From NCBI GenBank assembly GCA_003134695.1, contig PLCB01000058.1, positions 1 through 64,000 on the forward strand: DNA of 64,000 nt. The letters run 5' to 3'. The first letter of the stretch is position 1. Every line of letters begins with the position of its first letter. Position numbers and translations under genes: made by a program. This document shows positions 18,839-27,843 of this stretch, one piece after another. The notes below the pieces were generated by a model. That model was not told where the DNA came from and ran no database searches. It saw only the letters and a program-made list of their open reading frames with translations. The stretch is from Candidatus Zemynaea palustris. Its GTDB lineage: Bacteria > Vulcanimicrobiota > Vulcanimicrobiia > Vulcanimicrobiales > Vulcanimicrobiaceae.

Positions 18839-19965
18839 TGCTGCGTGCGAAAACTGCTGAAATGAGCGGGCTGGACCTGGCGTTGCGCCGCCGCTCTCCC
18901 CACCTCGCACAACTGCGGGAGGCTGCTCACCTTATCCAGCGGTTGCACGTCGAGCGGGTCGATGTGCTGCAGGCCGAGTTCGTCGAGGCCCTCGCGCGTC
19001 AGTTCGAGGTCGTAGCGCACGTAGGTGAATGCCTTCGGCCCCGCCGGGTTCGCCACGTCGACCAAGTCGCCGACCTCACCGTTGAGCGCTCGGCCGCCCT
19101 GAAACTTTCCGAAGACGCGGCACAAGAAGTCTTGCTCCTCGGCACAGGCATGCAGCAACGCGGCCGGGATGCTCCGGGCGTGATACAAGAGATGCATCTG
19201 CTTGGCGCGCAACGCCGTATTCACCCGAATGCTCGCGCCCGTTCCGACCGAGATCAGCAACATCTGATCTTCACCCACAGGCCAGCCGACGTTGTACGGC
19301 GCGAGCGTCGCCATCAGGAACAACTGAAAGGCGGGGTTGTTGCACGTCGAGACCCCGCCGTCGACGAAGGTAAAGCGATTCTCGCCGAGGTCCATGTCGG
19401 CGGGTTTGAAATACGTCGGCGCCGCCGTGCTGGCGCGGACCAATTGCCAGAGCAGAATATCCAAGTTACAATCGGCCAGCGTGCGAAGGTTGTATTTCGC
19501 CCGCGGGTTGTTCGAGAGGGGCCAAGCGGAGTGCGTCGTGGCGTTGAGCATCACGACCAGCAGAAGCGTGCGCAGCTTCTCGCTCCCGAGCGTCGTCTCC
19601 GCGCCGAAGATCTCTTGGAGGGCTCGCTCCAAGTGCGTCTCGTCGAACCGATGAAAGAAGCGCCTGAGCAGCCGCGCAGGGCTGAACATCCGCGCACCCA
19701 TCTCGAGGTAAAAATCCCGAATCTCGGCCGTGCTGCGCCCGAGCGCGATGCACGTCGCGACGATCGCGCCGGTACTCGTCCCCGCAACGTAGTCGAAGTA
19801 GTCGGCCAGCACGAGATCCGGCTTGCCCAACTCGTCGCGCAACAGCGTCTCGATGCGCTCCAAGAACTCGATCGTGATCAGCCCGCGAATGCCGCCACCG
19901 TCGAGCGCCAAAAGCTTCTTCGGCCCCGGCGCGGTCAGTCGCGAGTCGACGAACGAGTTTGACAC
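18835..19965 (-). CDS. Patatin-like phospholipase (CapV-like)
   Basis: A 376-residue serine lipid hydrolase. The oxyanion motif is DGGGIRG (22-28), the nucleophile elbow is AGTSTGA with Ser64, and the dyad Asp202 lies in FVDGGVS; all catalytic residues are intact. Patatins of this length serve as membrane-degrading effectors in CBASS and related nucleotide-signalling immune systems, and also as ordinary lipases. Here it lies six bases after a SLOG-SLATT-like gene and overlaps the FGGY kinase gene, so the three are probably translated from one message. The effector role is inference from the neighbour; no nucleotide cyclase is seen nearby. Confidence 0.92.
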   Translation of the reverse strand: MSNSFVDSRLTAPGPKKLLALDGGGIRGLITIEFLERIETLLRDELGKPDLVLADYFDYVAGTSTGAIVATCIALGRSTAEIRDFYLEMGARMFSPARLLRRFFHRFDETHLERALQEIFGAETTLGSEKLRTLLLVVMLNATTHSAWPLSNNPRAKYNLRTLADCNLDILLWQLVRASTAAPTYFKPADMDLGENRFTFVDGGVSTCNNPAFQLFLMATLAPYNVGWPVGEDQMLLISVGTGASIRVNTALRAKQMHLLYHARSIPAALLHACAEEQDFLCRVFGKFQGGRALNGEVGDLVDVANPAGPKAFTYVRYDLELTREGLDELGLQHIDPLDVQPLDKVSSLPQLCEVGRAAAQRQVQPAHFSSFRTQH

Positions 19966-19971
19966 GGCGCT

Positions 19972-21564
19972 TCAGTTATGCACGAACGAGAGTGGGCGAT
20001 CGCGCCGCGCGAGCAGCCACTCGCCGTGTTCGATCAGTGCTTCTTGGCCGAGCTCACGGACGAGCGTCTTGGCGTTCGCGCTTCCATCCTTGTCGATGGC
20101 ACTCAAGCGGCTGCGCGCCTTATCGAAAACTAAGAACATCCGGTCGTAGCGTTTCGCGTTCGGCCCGAAAGACCGTTTCTCGGCATACCGGCTCAGAAAG
20201 AGCGACAGCGCTCCCGCGAGCGCGAGGGGAACCTGGACGAGAAACTGCCAGCTCGCCTGCAGGTGCACTCCGAAGGGCGTAAGCGCGAGCGTTCCCCCCG
20301 CCGGCTTCAAAATGAAGAACGCGTAGAACGTCGTGAGGAGCGCGAGAACAACGAAGGTCGTCGACGTCGTCGCGATCGCACGCCTCGCTTTCTCCTCGCG
20401 GCGCGCGGCCTTTTGGTAGTAATCGCACTGACCCTCGATCCAGAGCCGAAACTCGTTGCTGGGCGCATTGGCCGTCCCATTCGGCTCGCAGTAGACGAGA
20501 TAGGCGGTCCGAAGCGCGATCCGGATCCACTGAAGTTCGCTTTGCTGCATGCGCAGGTACGAAGCTTCGACGCGCTCCGCGTTCAAACCGATCGAGTCCC
20601 AGGCGAGCTGCACCCGTAGCCCTTCGGCGATCGCGCGATAGTCTTGATAGCGGTTTTCGTAGTCGTTGCGCCGCGCCAACAAATAGACGACGAAGGCGAG
20701 CGCGAGAACGCCTAACTTCAGGCTCCAGTTGCCCGTTCCGATCTGCATGGCGGCTGCGACGAAGCCGACGACGTACAGAAACTGGACGTAGCGCAAGGTG
20801 TGGCGTTGCAGCCGGTTCGCGGCGCCGTCGGTGCGGTCCATCAATTCTTGGAGCGTCGCCGCGGGCTCGCGCGATTCTTTCGCGAGGTCGGCGTTATAGA
20901 CGTCGAGTCGCCTGAGCGCTGCGTCGAAATCCCGCGTCGCGAAACGGTCTCCCGCGAAACGTTCGGGAAATCGTTCGTCGATCGTATAGGCGTCGAGAAG
21001 CTGCGGCTGGCTGCGATGGGGCGTCGCGATCCGATAGACGGGACCGATGTCGGGAAGGTATGGAACGCCGCACGGATCTTCGAACTCGGGGACGAGGCCC
21101 TCGAGCCGCATGCGCACGACGTCGGCCGTTCCACCGGCACCTTTCCCCTCCAAACCGTCCCAAAAAGCAGCGACGATGTGACTGTAGTGCGCGATGTAAA
21201 ATCCGACCGCGACGTAGGATCGCCGCCGATCTTCTTCGTCGGCGACGACCTGCACGCGCGCGCAACGCGGCAAGACGGCGCGAAAGCGCGCCGTCTCCTC
21301 CGGCGAGAAATCTTGCTCGTAGCGCTCGACGTCCATCGGCAAACACCCGATCACGGGGATCCCCTGCGCCAGCGCTTCCTCCGCGGCGAGGATGTCGGCA
21401 CCGGCGGCCAGGCCCGAGAGCACGGCCAGCTCGCTATGGGGGTAGGCGATCTTCAGTTTGCGCAGCAACGCGCCGAACGCGCTCTTGAGCGACCCTTCGT
21501 CACCGGGTAGGATGTCGCGGTGTCCGGTGACCCCGACGACGAGCGGCAACCCGCGGATATCCAA
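19972..21564 (-). CDS. SLOG-domain protein with C-terminal SLATT-like membrane region
   Basis: A 530-residue protein. Residues about 5-195 look like a SLOG/LOG Rossmann-type nucleotide-binding domain: VVGVTGHRDI at the start and the segment LSGLAAGADILAAEEALA followed by GIPVIGCLP. After a helical linker come four hydrophobic segments in two pairs (about 258-275, 281-297, 402-420, 438-457); after each pair there is a charged helix (YRAIAEGLRVQL; KRYDRMFLVFDKARSRL) typical of the SLATT two-helix effector class. In known conflict systems SLOG senses or makes a nucleotide signal and SLATT opens the membrane. The start is TTG, nine bases after pruA. The assignment is by pattern, not by search. 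Confidence 0.7.
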   Translation of the reverse strand: MDIRGLPLVVGVTGHRDILPGDEGSLKSAFGALLRKLKIAYPHSELAVLSGLAAGADILAAEEALAQGIPVIGCLPMDVERYEQDFSPEETARFRAVLPRCARVQVVADEEDRRRSYVAVGFYIAHYSHIVAAFWDGLEGKGAGGTADVVRMRLEGLVPEFEDPCGVPYLPDIGPVYRIATPHRSQPQLLDAYTIDERFPERFAGDRFATRDFDAALRRLDVYNADLAKESREPAATLQELMDRTDGAANRLQRHTLRYVQFLYVVGFVAAAMQIGTGNWSLKLGVLALAFVVYLLARRNDYENRYQDYRAIAEGLRVQLAWDSIGLNAERVEASYLRMQQSELQWIRIALRTAYLVYCEPNGTANAPSNEFRLWIEGQCDYYQKAARREEKARRAIATTSTTFVVLALLTTFYAFFILKPAGGTLALTPFGVHLQASWQFLVQVPLALAGALSLFLSRYAEKRSFGPNAKRYDRMFLVFDKARSRLSAIDKDGSANAKTLVRELGQEALIEHGEWLLARRDRPLSFVHN

Positions 21565-21573
21565 CGCCGCCGC

Positions 21574-23172
21574 TTATTCGCCCCCGGCTCGACCGCCCCC
21601 GGCGGTGCCGATCTTTTTAGACACCGTTTTGGCTTGCGTGAAGAGCGCGAGGTAATCGTATCCGCCGGCTTTTGAGTCGGTGCCCGACATGTTGAAGCCG
21701 CCGAAGGGATGGGCTCCGACCATGGCGCCGGTGCTCTTGCGGTTGAAGTAGAGGTTACCGACATGAAACTCGTCGCGCGCGCGTTCGAGCTTGGCGTCGT
21801 CGCGTGAGTAGACCGAGCCGGTCAAGCCGAACTCGGTATTGTTTGCGATCTTGAGCGCGTCGTCGTAGTCTTTCGCTCGAATCAGCGCCAGCACGGGACC
21901 GAAGATTTCCTCTTGCGCGATCACGGCGTCGGGCGCGACGTCGCCGATCACCGTCGGCTCGACGAACCAGCCCTCGCCCGGCGCGCGCTTGCCGCCGGCA
22001 AGCAGCGTCCCTTCGGTTTTCCCGCGTTCGATGTAAGCGAGGATCGACTTCAACGCCACCTCGTTGATCACCGGGCCCATGTACGTTTCCGGTTGCAGCG
22101 GATCGCCCAGCGTGATCTTCTTCACGCGTTGCAACAACTTGTCGACGAACGCGTCGTACACGGCGCTCTCGACGATGGCGCGCGAACACGCCGAGCATTT
22201 CTGGCCTTGGAATCCGAAGGCGGAGGCGGCGACGCCGTCGGCGGCTGCGTCGAGATCGGCGTCGGCGGCGACGACGATCGAATCTTTCCCGCCCATCTCC
22301 GCGATGACGCGCTTGATCCAGATTTGCCCGGGCTGGGGTCTACCGGCGAGTTCGTTGATGTGCAAGCCCACTTCCTTGGAGCCCGTGAACGCGACGAAGC
22401 GCGTCTTGGTGTTCGCGACCAGCGCGTCGCCGATCGCGCGTCCCGAACCGGGGACGAAGTTGACGACGCCCGGCGGCAGGCCGACCTCGTGCAGCAAGTC
22501 GACGAACTGCGCGGCGACGAGCGGTGAATCGCTCGACGGCTTGAGCACGACCGTGTTGCCGGAGACGATCGCCGCCGCCGCCATTCCGGCCATGATCGCG
22601 AACGGGAAGTTCCAAGGCGGAATCACGACGCCGACGCCGAGCGGGACGTATTCGAGGCGGTTCTCTTCGCCGGCGATCGGGACGAGCGGCGGCGGACTCG
22701 CGTAACGGAGCGCTTCGCGTCCGTAGAATTCGAGGAAGTCGATCGCTTCGGCGGTGTCGGCGTCGGCTTCGACCCAACTCTTTCCTACTTCGAGGACCAG
22801 CAGCGCGTTGAAGTCGTCCCGGCGGCGGCGGATGAGCTCGGCCGCTTTGAACAGATAGTTCGCGCGCTCTTCCCACGCAACGCGCCGCCACGATTCGAAG
22901 CTGCGGGCGGCCGCCTCGATGGCGGCCTTCGCTTGATCGAGCGACGCCGAGGCGACCGTTCCGACGATCTCGGCGGGGCGCGCGGGGTTGCGCGACTCGA
23001 TCTTCTCCTCCGTTTCGACGCGCTGCCCGCCGATGAGCAGCGGATAGTGGCGCCGCAATGCGGCGCGCGCGCGCTCGAGGGCCGCTTCCAGCGACGCACG
23101 GTCGGCCGGATCTGAGAAGTTTCGAATCTGCTCGTTGTGGAACGGTGCGACGCGTTCCAAAGTGGTTGCCAC
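21574..23172 (-). CDS. pruA: L-glutamate gamma-semialdehyde (1-pyrroline-5-carboxylate) dehydrogenase
   Basis: A 532-residue aldehyde dehydrogenase of the PruA/RocA group, which oxidises glutamate semialdehyde to glutamate with NAD in proline or arginine breakdown. It has the cofactor segment IPPWNFPFAI, catalytic Glu292 (AEMGGKDS) and Cys326 (GQKCSACSR), and the C-terminal FNRKSTGAMVGAHPFGGFNMSGT segment split by the family pattern. The start is GTG with GGGAGG eight bases upstream. It leads the operon that continues into the SLOG, patatin and FGGY genes, and is divergent from the L-2-hydroxyglutarate oxidase gene, so glutamate-family metabolism is grouped here. No proline dehydrogenase is in the window. 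Confidence 0.9.
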   Translation of the reverse strand: MATTLERVAPFHNEQIRNFSDPADRASLEAALERARAALRRHYPLLIGGQRVETEEKIESRNPARPAEIVGTVASASLDQAKAAIEAAARSFESWRRVAWEERANYLFKAAELIRRRRDDFNALLVLEVGKSWVEADADTAEAIDFLEFYGREALRYASPPPLVPIAGEENRLEYVPLGVGVVIPPWNFPFAIMAGMAAAAIVSGNTVVLKPSSDSPLVAAQFVDLLHEVGLPPGVVNFVPGSGRAIGDALVANTKTRFVAFTGSKEVGLHINELAGRPQPGQIWIKRVIAEMGGKDSIVVAADADLDAAADGVAASAFGFQGQKCSACSRAIVESAVYDAFVDKLLQRVKKITLGDPLQPETYMGPVINEVALKSILAYIERGKTEGTLLAGGKRAPGEGWFVEPTVIGDVAPDAVIAQEEIFGPVLALIRAKDYDDALKIANNTEFGLTGSVYSRDDAKLERARDEFHVGNLYFNRKSTGAMVGAHPFGGFNMSGTDSKAGGYDYLALFTQAKTVSKKIGTAGGGRAGGE

Positions 23173-23277
23173 GGGATGCCTCCCTCGAAAAGGCGCTCAA
23201 ACGCGGTGACTCGACTTCGAACGCGAGGGCGCCACCGCCTCGTCTAGCCTGCTAAGGCTCCGGCCCCGCGTGGATGG

Positions 23278-24531
23278 ATGCCCGAGCCGGCTCGCGTAGT
23301 TAGCAGGGTGATTTACGACGTCGCAGTGGTCGGTGGCGGAATCGTCGGGTTGGCGACGACGCGCGAACTCTTGCTGCGCCACCCCGAGCTAAAGGTCGTG
23401 GGCCTCGAAAAAGAGAGCGGCTTCAACCAACACCAAAGCGGGCGCAATAGCGGCGTCATCCACGCCGGCATCTATTACAAACCCGGCTCGTTTCGGGCGA
23501 AACTTTGTATCGAAGGCCGGAAACTCGTCTGGCAGTATTGCGACGAGAAGGGCATTCCGTACAGGCAAGTCGGCAAGTTGATCGTCGCCACGGAAGAGAG
23601 CGAGCTTGGGCGGCTGCAGGATCTGTTAGAACGCGGTCAAGCCAACGGCGTCGAGGGACTCGAAATTCTTGATGCAGACGGAATTCGCGAACGCGAGCCG
23701 CACTGCCGCGGCATTCGCGCGATGTTCTCGCCGGCGACGGGGATCATCGACTGGGCGCGCGTTTCGAATTCCTACGCCGAAGACGCGCGCGCGCTCGGCG
23801 CCGAATTCGTCTTCGACCATGAGGTGACCGACATCAAGCGCCGCGCCGGCCGCACCATCTTGCACGCCTCGAACGGCGAGGTCCAGGCGAAGTACGTCAT
23901 CACGTGCGGCGGTCTGTATTCCGATAAACTGACCCAGATGACCGGAGCAAAGTCAGACCCGAAGATCATCCCCTTCCGCGGCGATTTCATGATGCTCAAG
24001 CCCGAGAAATCTCATCTGGTCAACGGCAACATCTACCCAGTCCCCGACCCTGCGTTTCCTTACCTGGGCGTCCACTTCACGCCGCGTATGGACGGGTCGA
24101 TCTGGCTCGGGCCGAATGCCGTCCTTGCATTCGCGCGCGAAGGCTACTCGTTCTTCAGGATCAATCCGGCCGAACTCTGGGAGACGCTGACCTATCCGGG
24201 CTTCGTGAAATTTGCGACCAAGTATTGGAAGGTCGGGGCGGGCGAGATCCTGCGTGACCTCGTGCGCAGCGAGTTCGTCCGGGCCTTGCAGCGCTTCGTC
24301 CCCGAACTTCAACCGCGCGATTGTTTGCCTGCCCCCTCCGGCGTGCGGGCGCAGGCGATGACGCTCGACGGCGCACTCGCCGACGATTTCTTGTTCGAAG
24401 GCGCCGAGGGCGTCGTTCACGTGCGCAACGCCCCGTCGCCGGCGGCGACATCGTCCCTCGCGATCGGAAAATACGTCATCGACGAAGCCGAGCGGCGATT
24501 CGGTCTCTCGCGTCCAACAGTCTCGGCATGA
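23278..24531 (+). CDS. lhgO: L-2-hydroxyglutarate oxidase
   Basis: A 417-residue FAD-dependent oxidoreductase of the DAO fold. The dinucleotide motif VVGGGIVGLAT is at the N terminus; NSGVIHAGIYYKPGS and the C-terminal segment with APSGVRAQ match L-2-hydroxyglutarate oxidase, which returns L-2-hydroxyglutarate to 2-oxoglutarate and passes electrons to the membrane quinone pool. An ATG at 23278 gives the frame listed; an in-frame GTG at 23308 would start the protein at MIYDVAVVGG, closer to the family norm. It overlaps the sulfurtransferase gene by ATGA (24528-24531). Confidence 0.88.
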   Translation: MPEPARVVSRVIYDVAVVGGGIVGLATTRELLLRHPELKVVGLEKESGFNQHQSGRNSGVIHAGIYYKPGSFRAKLCIEGRKLVWQYCDEKGIPYRQVGKLIVATEESELGRLQDLLERGQANGVEGLEILDADGIREREPHCRGIRAMFSPATGIIDWARVSNSYAEDARALGAEFVFDHEVTDIKRRAGRTILHASNGEVQAKYVITCGGLYSDKLTQMTGAKSDPKIIPFRGDFMMLKPEKSHLVNGNIYPVPDPAFPYLGVHFTPRMDGSIWLGPNAVLAFAREGYSFFRINPAELWETLTYPGFVKFATKYWKVGAGEILRDLVRSEFVRALQRFVPELQPRDCLPAPSGVRAQAMTLDGALADDFLFEGAEGVVHVRNAPSPAATSSLAIGKYVIDEAERRFGLSRPTVSA

Positions 24532-25397
24532 TCGACCTCCATCCGAGCGCCGAGGTAAATTTCGATCCGCCGTTCGTCGACGTGGATTGGCTCATGCAAC
24601 GGCTGCTTCACCCGCGCGTGCGCATCGTCGACACGCGCAGCACGCCGCACGGCGCACCGAACCTGAAGGTGCCGAGCGGACGCGAGCAATTCGCGGCCGG
24701 GCATATCTTGGGTGCGGTCCATCTCGACTACGCGGAGGATCTGAACGATCCAGAGACGCCGTACGCCGCGCGCACCGCGCCGCCCGTGCGATTCGCCGAA
24801 GCGATGTCCGCCCACGGCATCGGCGACGGGACGACGGTCGTCGCTTACGACGACGGCAACGTCCCGTACGCGGCGCGCTTGGTGTGGATGTGCCGCTATT
24901 ACGGACACGACGCGGCGGCCATCTTGGCGGGCGGACTGCCGGCGTGGAAAGCGGCGCACGGGGCGGTCACGCGCCGCGAGGCGGCCTATCCGCGTGCGCG
25001 CTTCACGCCGCGCGTGCGACCGCACCTGAGGGCGACGCGCGACGACGTCTTGGCGGTCGCCGAAGGACGCAGCGACGCGCAGCTGCTCGAGACCCAGCGC
25101 GACGCGACCTACGCGCTCCGCGATCGAGACATCAAAGGATCGCGCCGGCTTTCAGGCTCCGAGTTGCTCGAGGACTCGCACGGCGGGCGAATCGCTTCGC
25201 GCGAGAAACTCTCGACGCTCGTCGACGAGCTGAAACTCGACCGGCGCGCGCGTACGATCGTTTCGTGCGGCAGCGGCGTCTCGGCTGCGGGCGCTTACTT
25301 GGCGCTGGTCGAAGCGGGGTTCAACGACGTCGCCGTCTACGACGGCTCGTGGATGGAATGGAGCCATGACGGTTTACCGACCGTCGCCAAGCCGTAA
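24528..25397 (+). CDS. Two-domain sulfurtransferase (3-mercaptopyruvate/thiosulfate type)
   Basis: A 289-residue tandem rhodanese. The inactive N-terminal domain carries VRIVDTRS and GHILGAVHLDY; the C-terminal domain carries the catalytic loop CGSGVSA with Cys247. A CG(S/T)GV(T/S)A loop favours 3-mercaptopyruvate over thiosulfate as sulfur donor. Such enzymes hand sulfur to cyanide, thiols or proteins in cysteine breakdown. The gene is translationally coupled to the hydroxyglutarate oxidase gene, a link without an obvious metabolic reason. Confidence 0.88.
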   Translation: MIDLHPSAEVNFDPPFVDVDWLMQRLLHPRVRIVDTRSTPHGAPNLKVPSGREQFAAGHILGAVHLDYAEDLNDPETPYAARTAPPVRFAEAMSAHGIGDGTTVVAYDDGNVPYAARLVWMCRYYGHDAAAILAGGLPAWKAAHGAVTRREAAYPRARFTPRVRPHLRATRDDVLAVAEGRSDAQLLETQRDATYALRDRDIKGSRRLSGSELLEDSHGGRIASREKLSTLVDELKLDRRARTIVSCGSGVSAAGAYLALVEAGFNDVAVYDGSWMEWSHDGLPTVAKP

Positions 25398-25422
25398 AAA
25401 GGGGTCCGGTTTGGGCCGACGT

Positions 25423-25448
25423 GGAACTAAGACTAGACCGGTTTCGTT
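25423..25448 (+). promoter_or_regulatory. Possible ECF-sigma promoter
   Basis: GGAAC at 25423-25427 and CGTTC at 25445-25449 are 17 bases apart, the layout of many extracytoplasmic-function sigma promoters. It lies 20 bases before the TTG start of a secreted protein. A similar pair (GGAAC, 18 bases, CGTTC) precedes the secreted protein gene ending at 59999. Chance occurrence is not excluded. Confidence 0.3.
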
Positions 25449-25468
25449 CACGTGCAAAGAGGAAACGT

Positions 25469-25789
25469 TTGATCAATAGGCGGTTTCATTTTTTCTTTGC
25501 GATTTCGATCGTGGCGGCGTCGCTGCTGGTCGTACGAGCCGTGATGGCGCAGCCGACCCCGAAGCCGTTTACGGTGACAACCGCCGGTCTCCAGGTGATC
25601 TACCCGACTCAGAAGTCCGCTGCCGCGAGCGTGCACGGCGCCTTCAGCATGAAGACCAGTGGCCTCGCTGTCGTGTACCCGACGTCGCCGCCCGCCGGCA
25701 GCAAGAGTCCTCAAGCTTTCAAGGTCACGACCGATGGCCTAAAAGTCGTCTACCCGAGCCCCACAGCGACCCCGAAAGGAAAATCGTGA
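25469..25789 (+). CDS. Small secreted protein with three 15-residue repeats
   Basis: A 106-residue protein. The TTG at 25469 has GAGG six bases upstream and yields a signal peptide (INRRFHFFFAISIVAASLL, cleavage near VMAQ); a GTG at 25421 would bury the signal. The mature part has three copies of one motif, FTVTTAGLQVIYPT, FSMKTSGLAVVYPT and FKVTTDGLKVVYPS, spaced by Pro/Ala/Ser-rich linkers. No family is recognised; the pattern suggests a small repeated beta unit exposed outside the membrane. The next secreted protein gene follows with a one-base overlap, so both are probably co-expressed. Confidence 0.7.
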   Translation: MINRRFHFFFAISIVAASLLVVRAVMAQPTPKPFTVTTAGLQVIYPTQKSAAASVHGAFSMKTSGLAVVYPTSPPAGSKSPQAFKVTTDGLKVVYPSPTATPKGKS

Positions 25790-26340
25790 TGCGTCTCTAT
25801 CGTCATGCCGCGACCGCCCTCGTATTGGCGGCGCTGATGCCCGCCGCGAGCGTCGCGCAACTCAAACCCGCCGTCGCGACCTTCACGGTACCGCTGACCA
25901 TCACGAACATGGACGACGAGGCGCTCCACAAAGTCATCGGAGACTTGCACGTTCAGTGTCTCGTCTTTCCCGCCTCCGGAAAGACCCCCGTCGCGATCGG
26001 ATCGACGAAGGTCGATTTGGTCATCACCCCCGCGACGCCGACAACCCGAGCGACGGCGAACTTCAGCGGCAACGTGGTCGTCATCACGTACGCGAAGACT
26101 GCGGTCGGCTTGGGTGGTGCCACAGGTGCAGGCGATCCGGAGAAGGCGGACCAAGCGGCGGCGCAAAAAGCGATCGACGACGCGACCAACTACCGTTGCG
26201 ACCTCATGTCGGCTACTGCCGTTATCAAGGGGCTGACCGAAGGCGACCTGACGCCGGCCTCGCTGACGTCGAAGACCAAACCTCCGTACAAACCGACCGA
26301 CCCGGTCACGACGAGCGTCTCAGGCAAGCTCAGCAAGTAG
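25789..26340 (+). CDS. Secreted protein of unknown function
   Basis: A 183-residue protein from the ATG at 25789 (AAGGA eight bases before; a GTG one codon earlier is possible). The signal peptide covers about residues 1-24 (ATALVLAALMPAASVAQ). The mature part begins with beta-like strands (ATFTVPLTITNMDDEALH) resembling an exported immunoglobulin-like or conserved-strand protein, with two Cys residues (VQCLVF, YRCDLM) that may pair. No family is recognised. It follows the repeat protein as TGATG and ends 16 bases from the convergent livF. Confidence 0.7.
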   Translation: MRLYRHAATALVLAALMPAASVAQLKPAVATFTVPLTITNMDDEALHKVIGDLHVQCLVFPASGKTPVAIGSTKVDLVITPATPTTRATANFSGNVVVITYAKTAVGLGGATGAGDPEKADQAAAQKAIDDATNYRCDLMSATAVIKGLTEGDLTPASLTSKTKPPYKPTDPVTTSVSGKLSK

Positions 26341-26356
26341 CTCGCCAACAACTCGA

Positions 26357-27061
26357 TCAGACGCCCAAGTACGCCTTCTTCACGCTCGGGTCGTCGAGGA
26401 GCGCGTGGGCGGGGCCGGAGAGCGTGATGCGGCCGGTCTCCAAGACGTAGGCGCGCTGCGCGAACTCGAGCGCGGTCTGGACGTCTTGCTCGACCATACA
26501 AATGGCGACGCCGGTCGCGTGGATCTGCTGCATGATCTCGAGCAACTGATCGACGAGCAGCGGCGCGAGGCCGAGCGACATCTCGTCGATCAGCAGAATC
26601 TTCGGACGGGCCATCAAGCCGCGCGCGATCGCGACCATCTGCTGCTCGCCGCCCGAAAGCCGGCCCGCCAGGTAGCCGTAGCGTTCGCGCAGGCGCGGCA
26701 GCAGCCCGAGGACGTGCTCGAGGTCGGCTTCAACCTCTGAATCCGTTCGCAGATATGCGCCCATCAAAAGATTCTCGCGAACGGTAAGACTGCCGAACAG
26801 GCGCCGCCCCTGCGGCACCTGCACGACGCCGGCGGAGACGATTTGGTCGGGCGGAAGCCCCGCGAGCTCGCGTTCGCCGAACCGGACACTTCCCGACCAA
26901 AGGTCGACGAGTCCGCTGATCGCGCCGAGCAACGTCGACTTTCCGGCGCCATTGCTTCCGATGAGCGCGACGATTTCGCCGTCGCCGACCTCAAGCGACA
27001 CGTCCCAAAGAATGCGCGTGTCGCCGTACCCGGCGCTGAGATTAGTTACGGCGAAGCTCAC
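26357..27061 (-). CDS. livF: Branched-chain amino acid ABC transporter, ATP-binding protein LivF
   Basis: A 234-residue ABC ATPase with Walker A GSNGAGKST, the signature LSGGEQQM and Walker B ILLIDEMS followed by LGLAP, the LivF hallmark. With LivG it forms the ATPase pair energising LivH/LivM. The GTG start overlaps the livG stop (GTGA, 27058-27061). Last gene of the liv operon; its 3' end lies 16 bases from the convergent secreted-protein gene, with no clear terminator between. Confidence 0.94.
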   Translation of the reverse strand: MSFAVTNLSAGYGDTRILWDVSLEVGDGEIVALIGSNGAGKSTLLGAISGLVDLWSGSVRFGERELAGLPPDQIVSAGVVQVPQGRRLFGSLTVRENLLMGAYLRTDSEVEADLEHVLGLLPRLRERYGYLAGRLSGGEQQMVAIARGLMARPKILLIDEMSLGLAPLLVDQLLEIMQQIHATGVAICMVEQDVQTALEFAQRAYVLETGRITLSGPAHALLDDPSVKKAYLGV

Positions 27062-27843
27062 GTTTGGCGTTCGCGTTCCTGTTGTTGCCGCTTGGCAAAA
27101 CGCGAGCCCAAATACGCCTCGATCACCGCGGGCGAACTCGTAACCTCGAGCGGTAATCCGTCGGCGATCTTCTTCCCCTCGGCGAGGACGACCACGCGCT
27201 TCGAGATCGACATGATCGCCTTCATCAAGTGCTCGACGACGATCAAGGTGACGCCGCGCTCGTTGACCGCACGCAAGAGATGGAGCGCTTCGTCGACCTC
27301 GGTGTGATTGAGGCCGGCCATCACCTCGTCGAGGAGCAGCAGCTCGGGATCGAGCGCCAGGGCCTTCGCGACCTCGAGCCGCTTACGGTCGGGGATCGTC
27401 AGATCGCTTGCGGGGCGGCCGGCGACGCGGGCCAGGCCGACGGATTCCAAGAGTTCGTCCGTACGTGCAAAAGCGTCCTTACCGGATCGCTTCGCGCCGA
27501 ACCGCCCATACATCGCGCCGACGGCGACGTTCTCGCGCACCGTCAGGCTCGCAAACGGCTTGACGACCTGAAACGTCCGTGCGATCCCGAGATGGCAGAC
27601 TTCGTGCGTCGGGAAGTCGGCGATGCGCTTGCCCTCAAACACCGCGCGCCCGGAAGTCGGTTTATAGACGCCGCTGACGACGTTCATCATCGTCGTCTTG
27701 CCGCTGCCGTTGGGTCCGATCAAACCCAAGATCGTCCCCCGCTCGACCTCAAAACTGACGTCATCGAGCGCCCGCAATCCGCCGAAACGCATTCCGACGT
27801 TCTCGACGCGCAGGCAAACGTCGCGCGCTTCCGTCACGCTCAC
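27058..27843 (-). CDS. livG: Branched-chain amino acid ABC transporter, ATP-binding protein LivG
   Basis: A 261-residue ABC ATPase from the GTG at 27843, which overlaps the livM stop as GTGA; a longer upstream frame only reads through livM. Walker A is GPNGSGKTT and Walker B LLLLDEVMAGL; the signature loop is the unusual LTIPDRKRLEVAKAL, a form known in LivG-type subunits in place of LSGGQ. The C terminus has the LivG insertion ending AYLGSRF. Confidence 0.93.
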   Translation of the reverse strand: MSVTEARDVCLRVENVGMRFGGLRALDDVSFEVERGTILGLIGPNGSGKTTMMNVVSGVYKPTSGRAVFEGKRIADFPTHEVCHLGIARTFQVVKPFASLTVRENVAVGAMYGRFGAKRSGKDAFARTDELLESVGLARVAGRPASDLTIPDRKRLEVAKALALDPELLLLDEVMAGLNHTEVDEALHLLRAVNERGVTLIVVEHLMKAIMSISKRVVVLAEGKKIADGLPLEVTSSPAVIEAYLGSRFAKRQQQERERQT

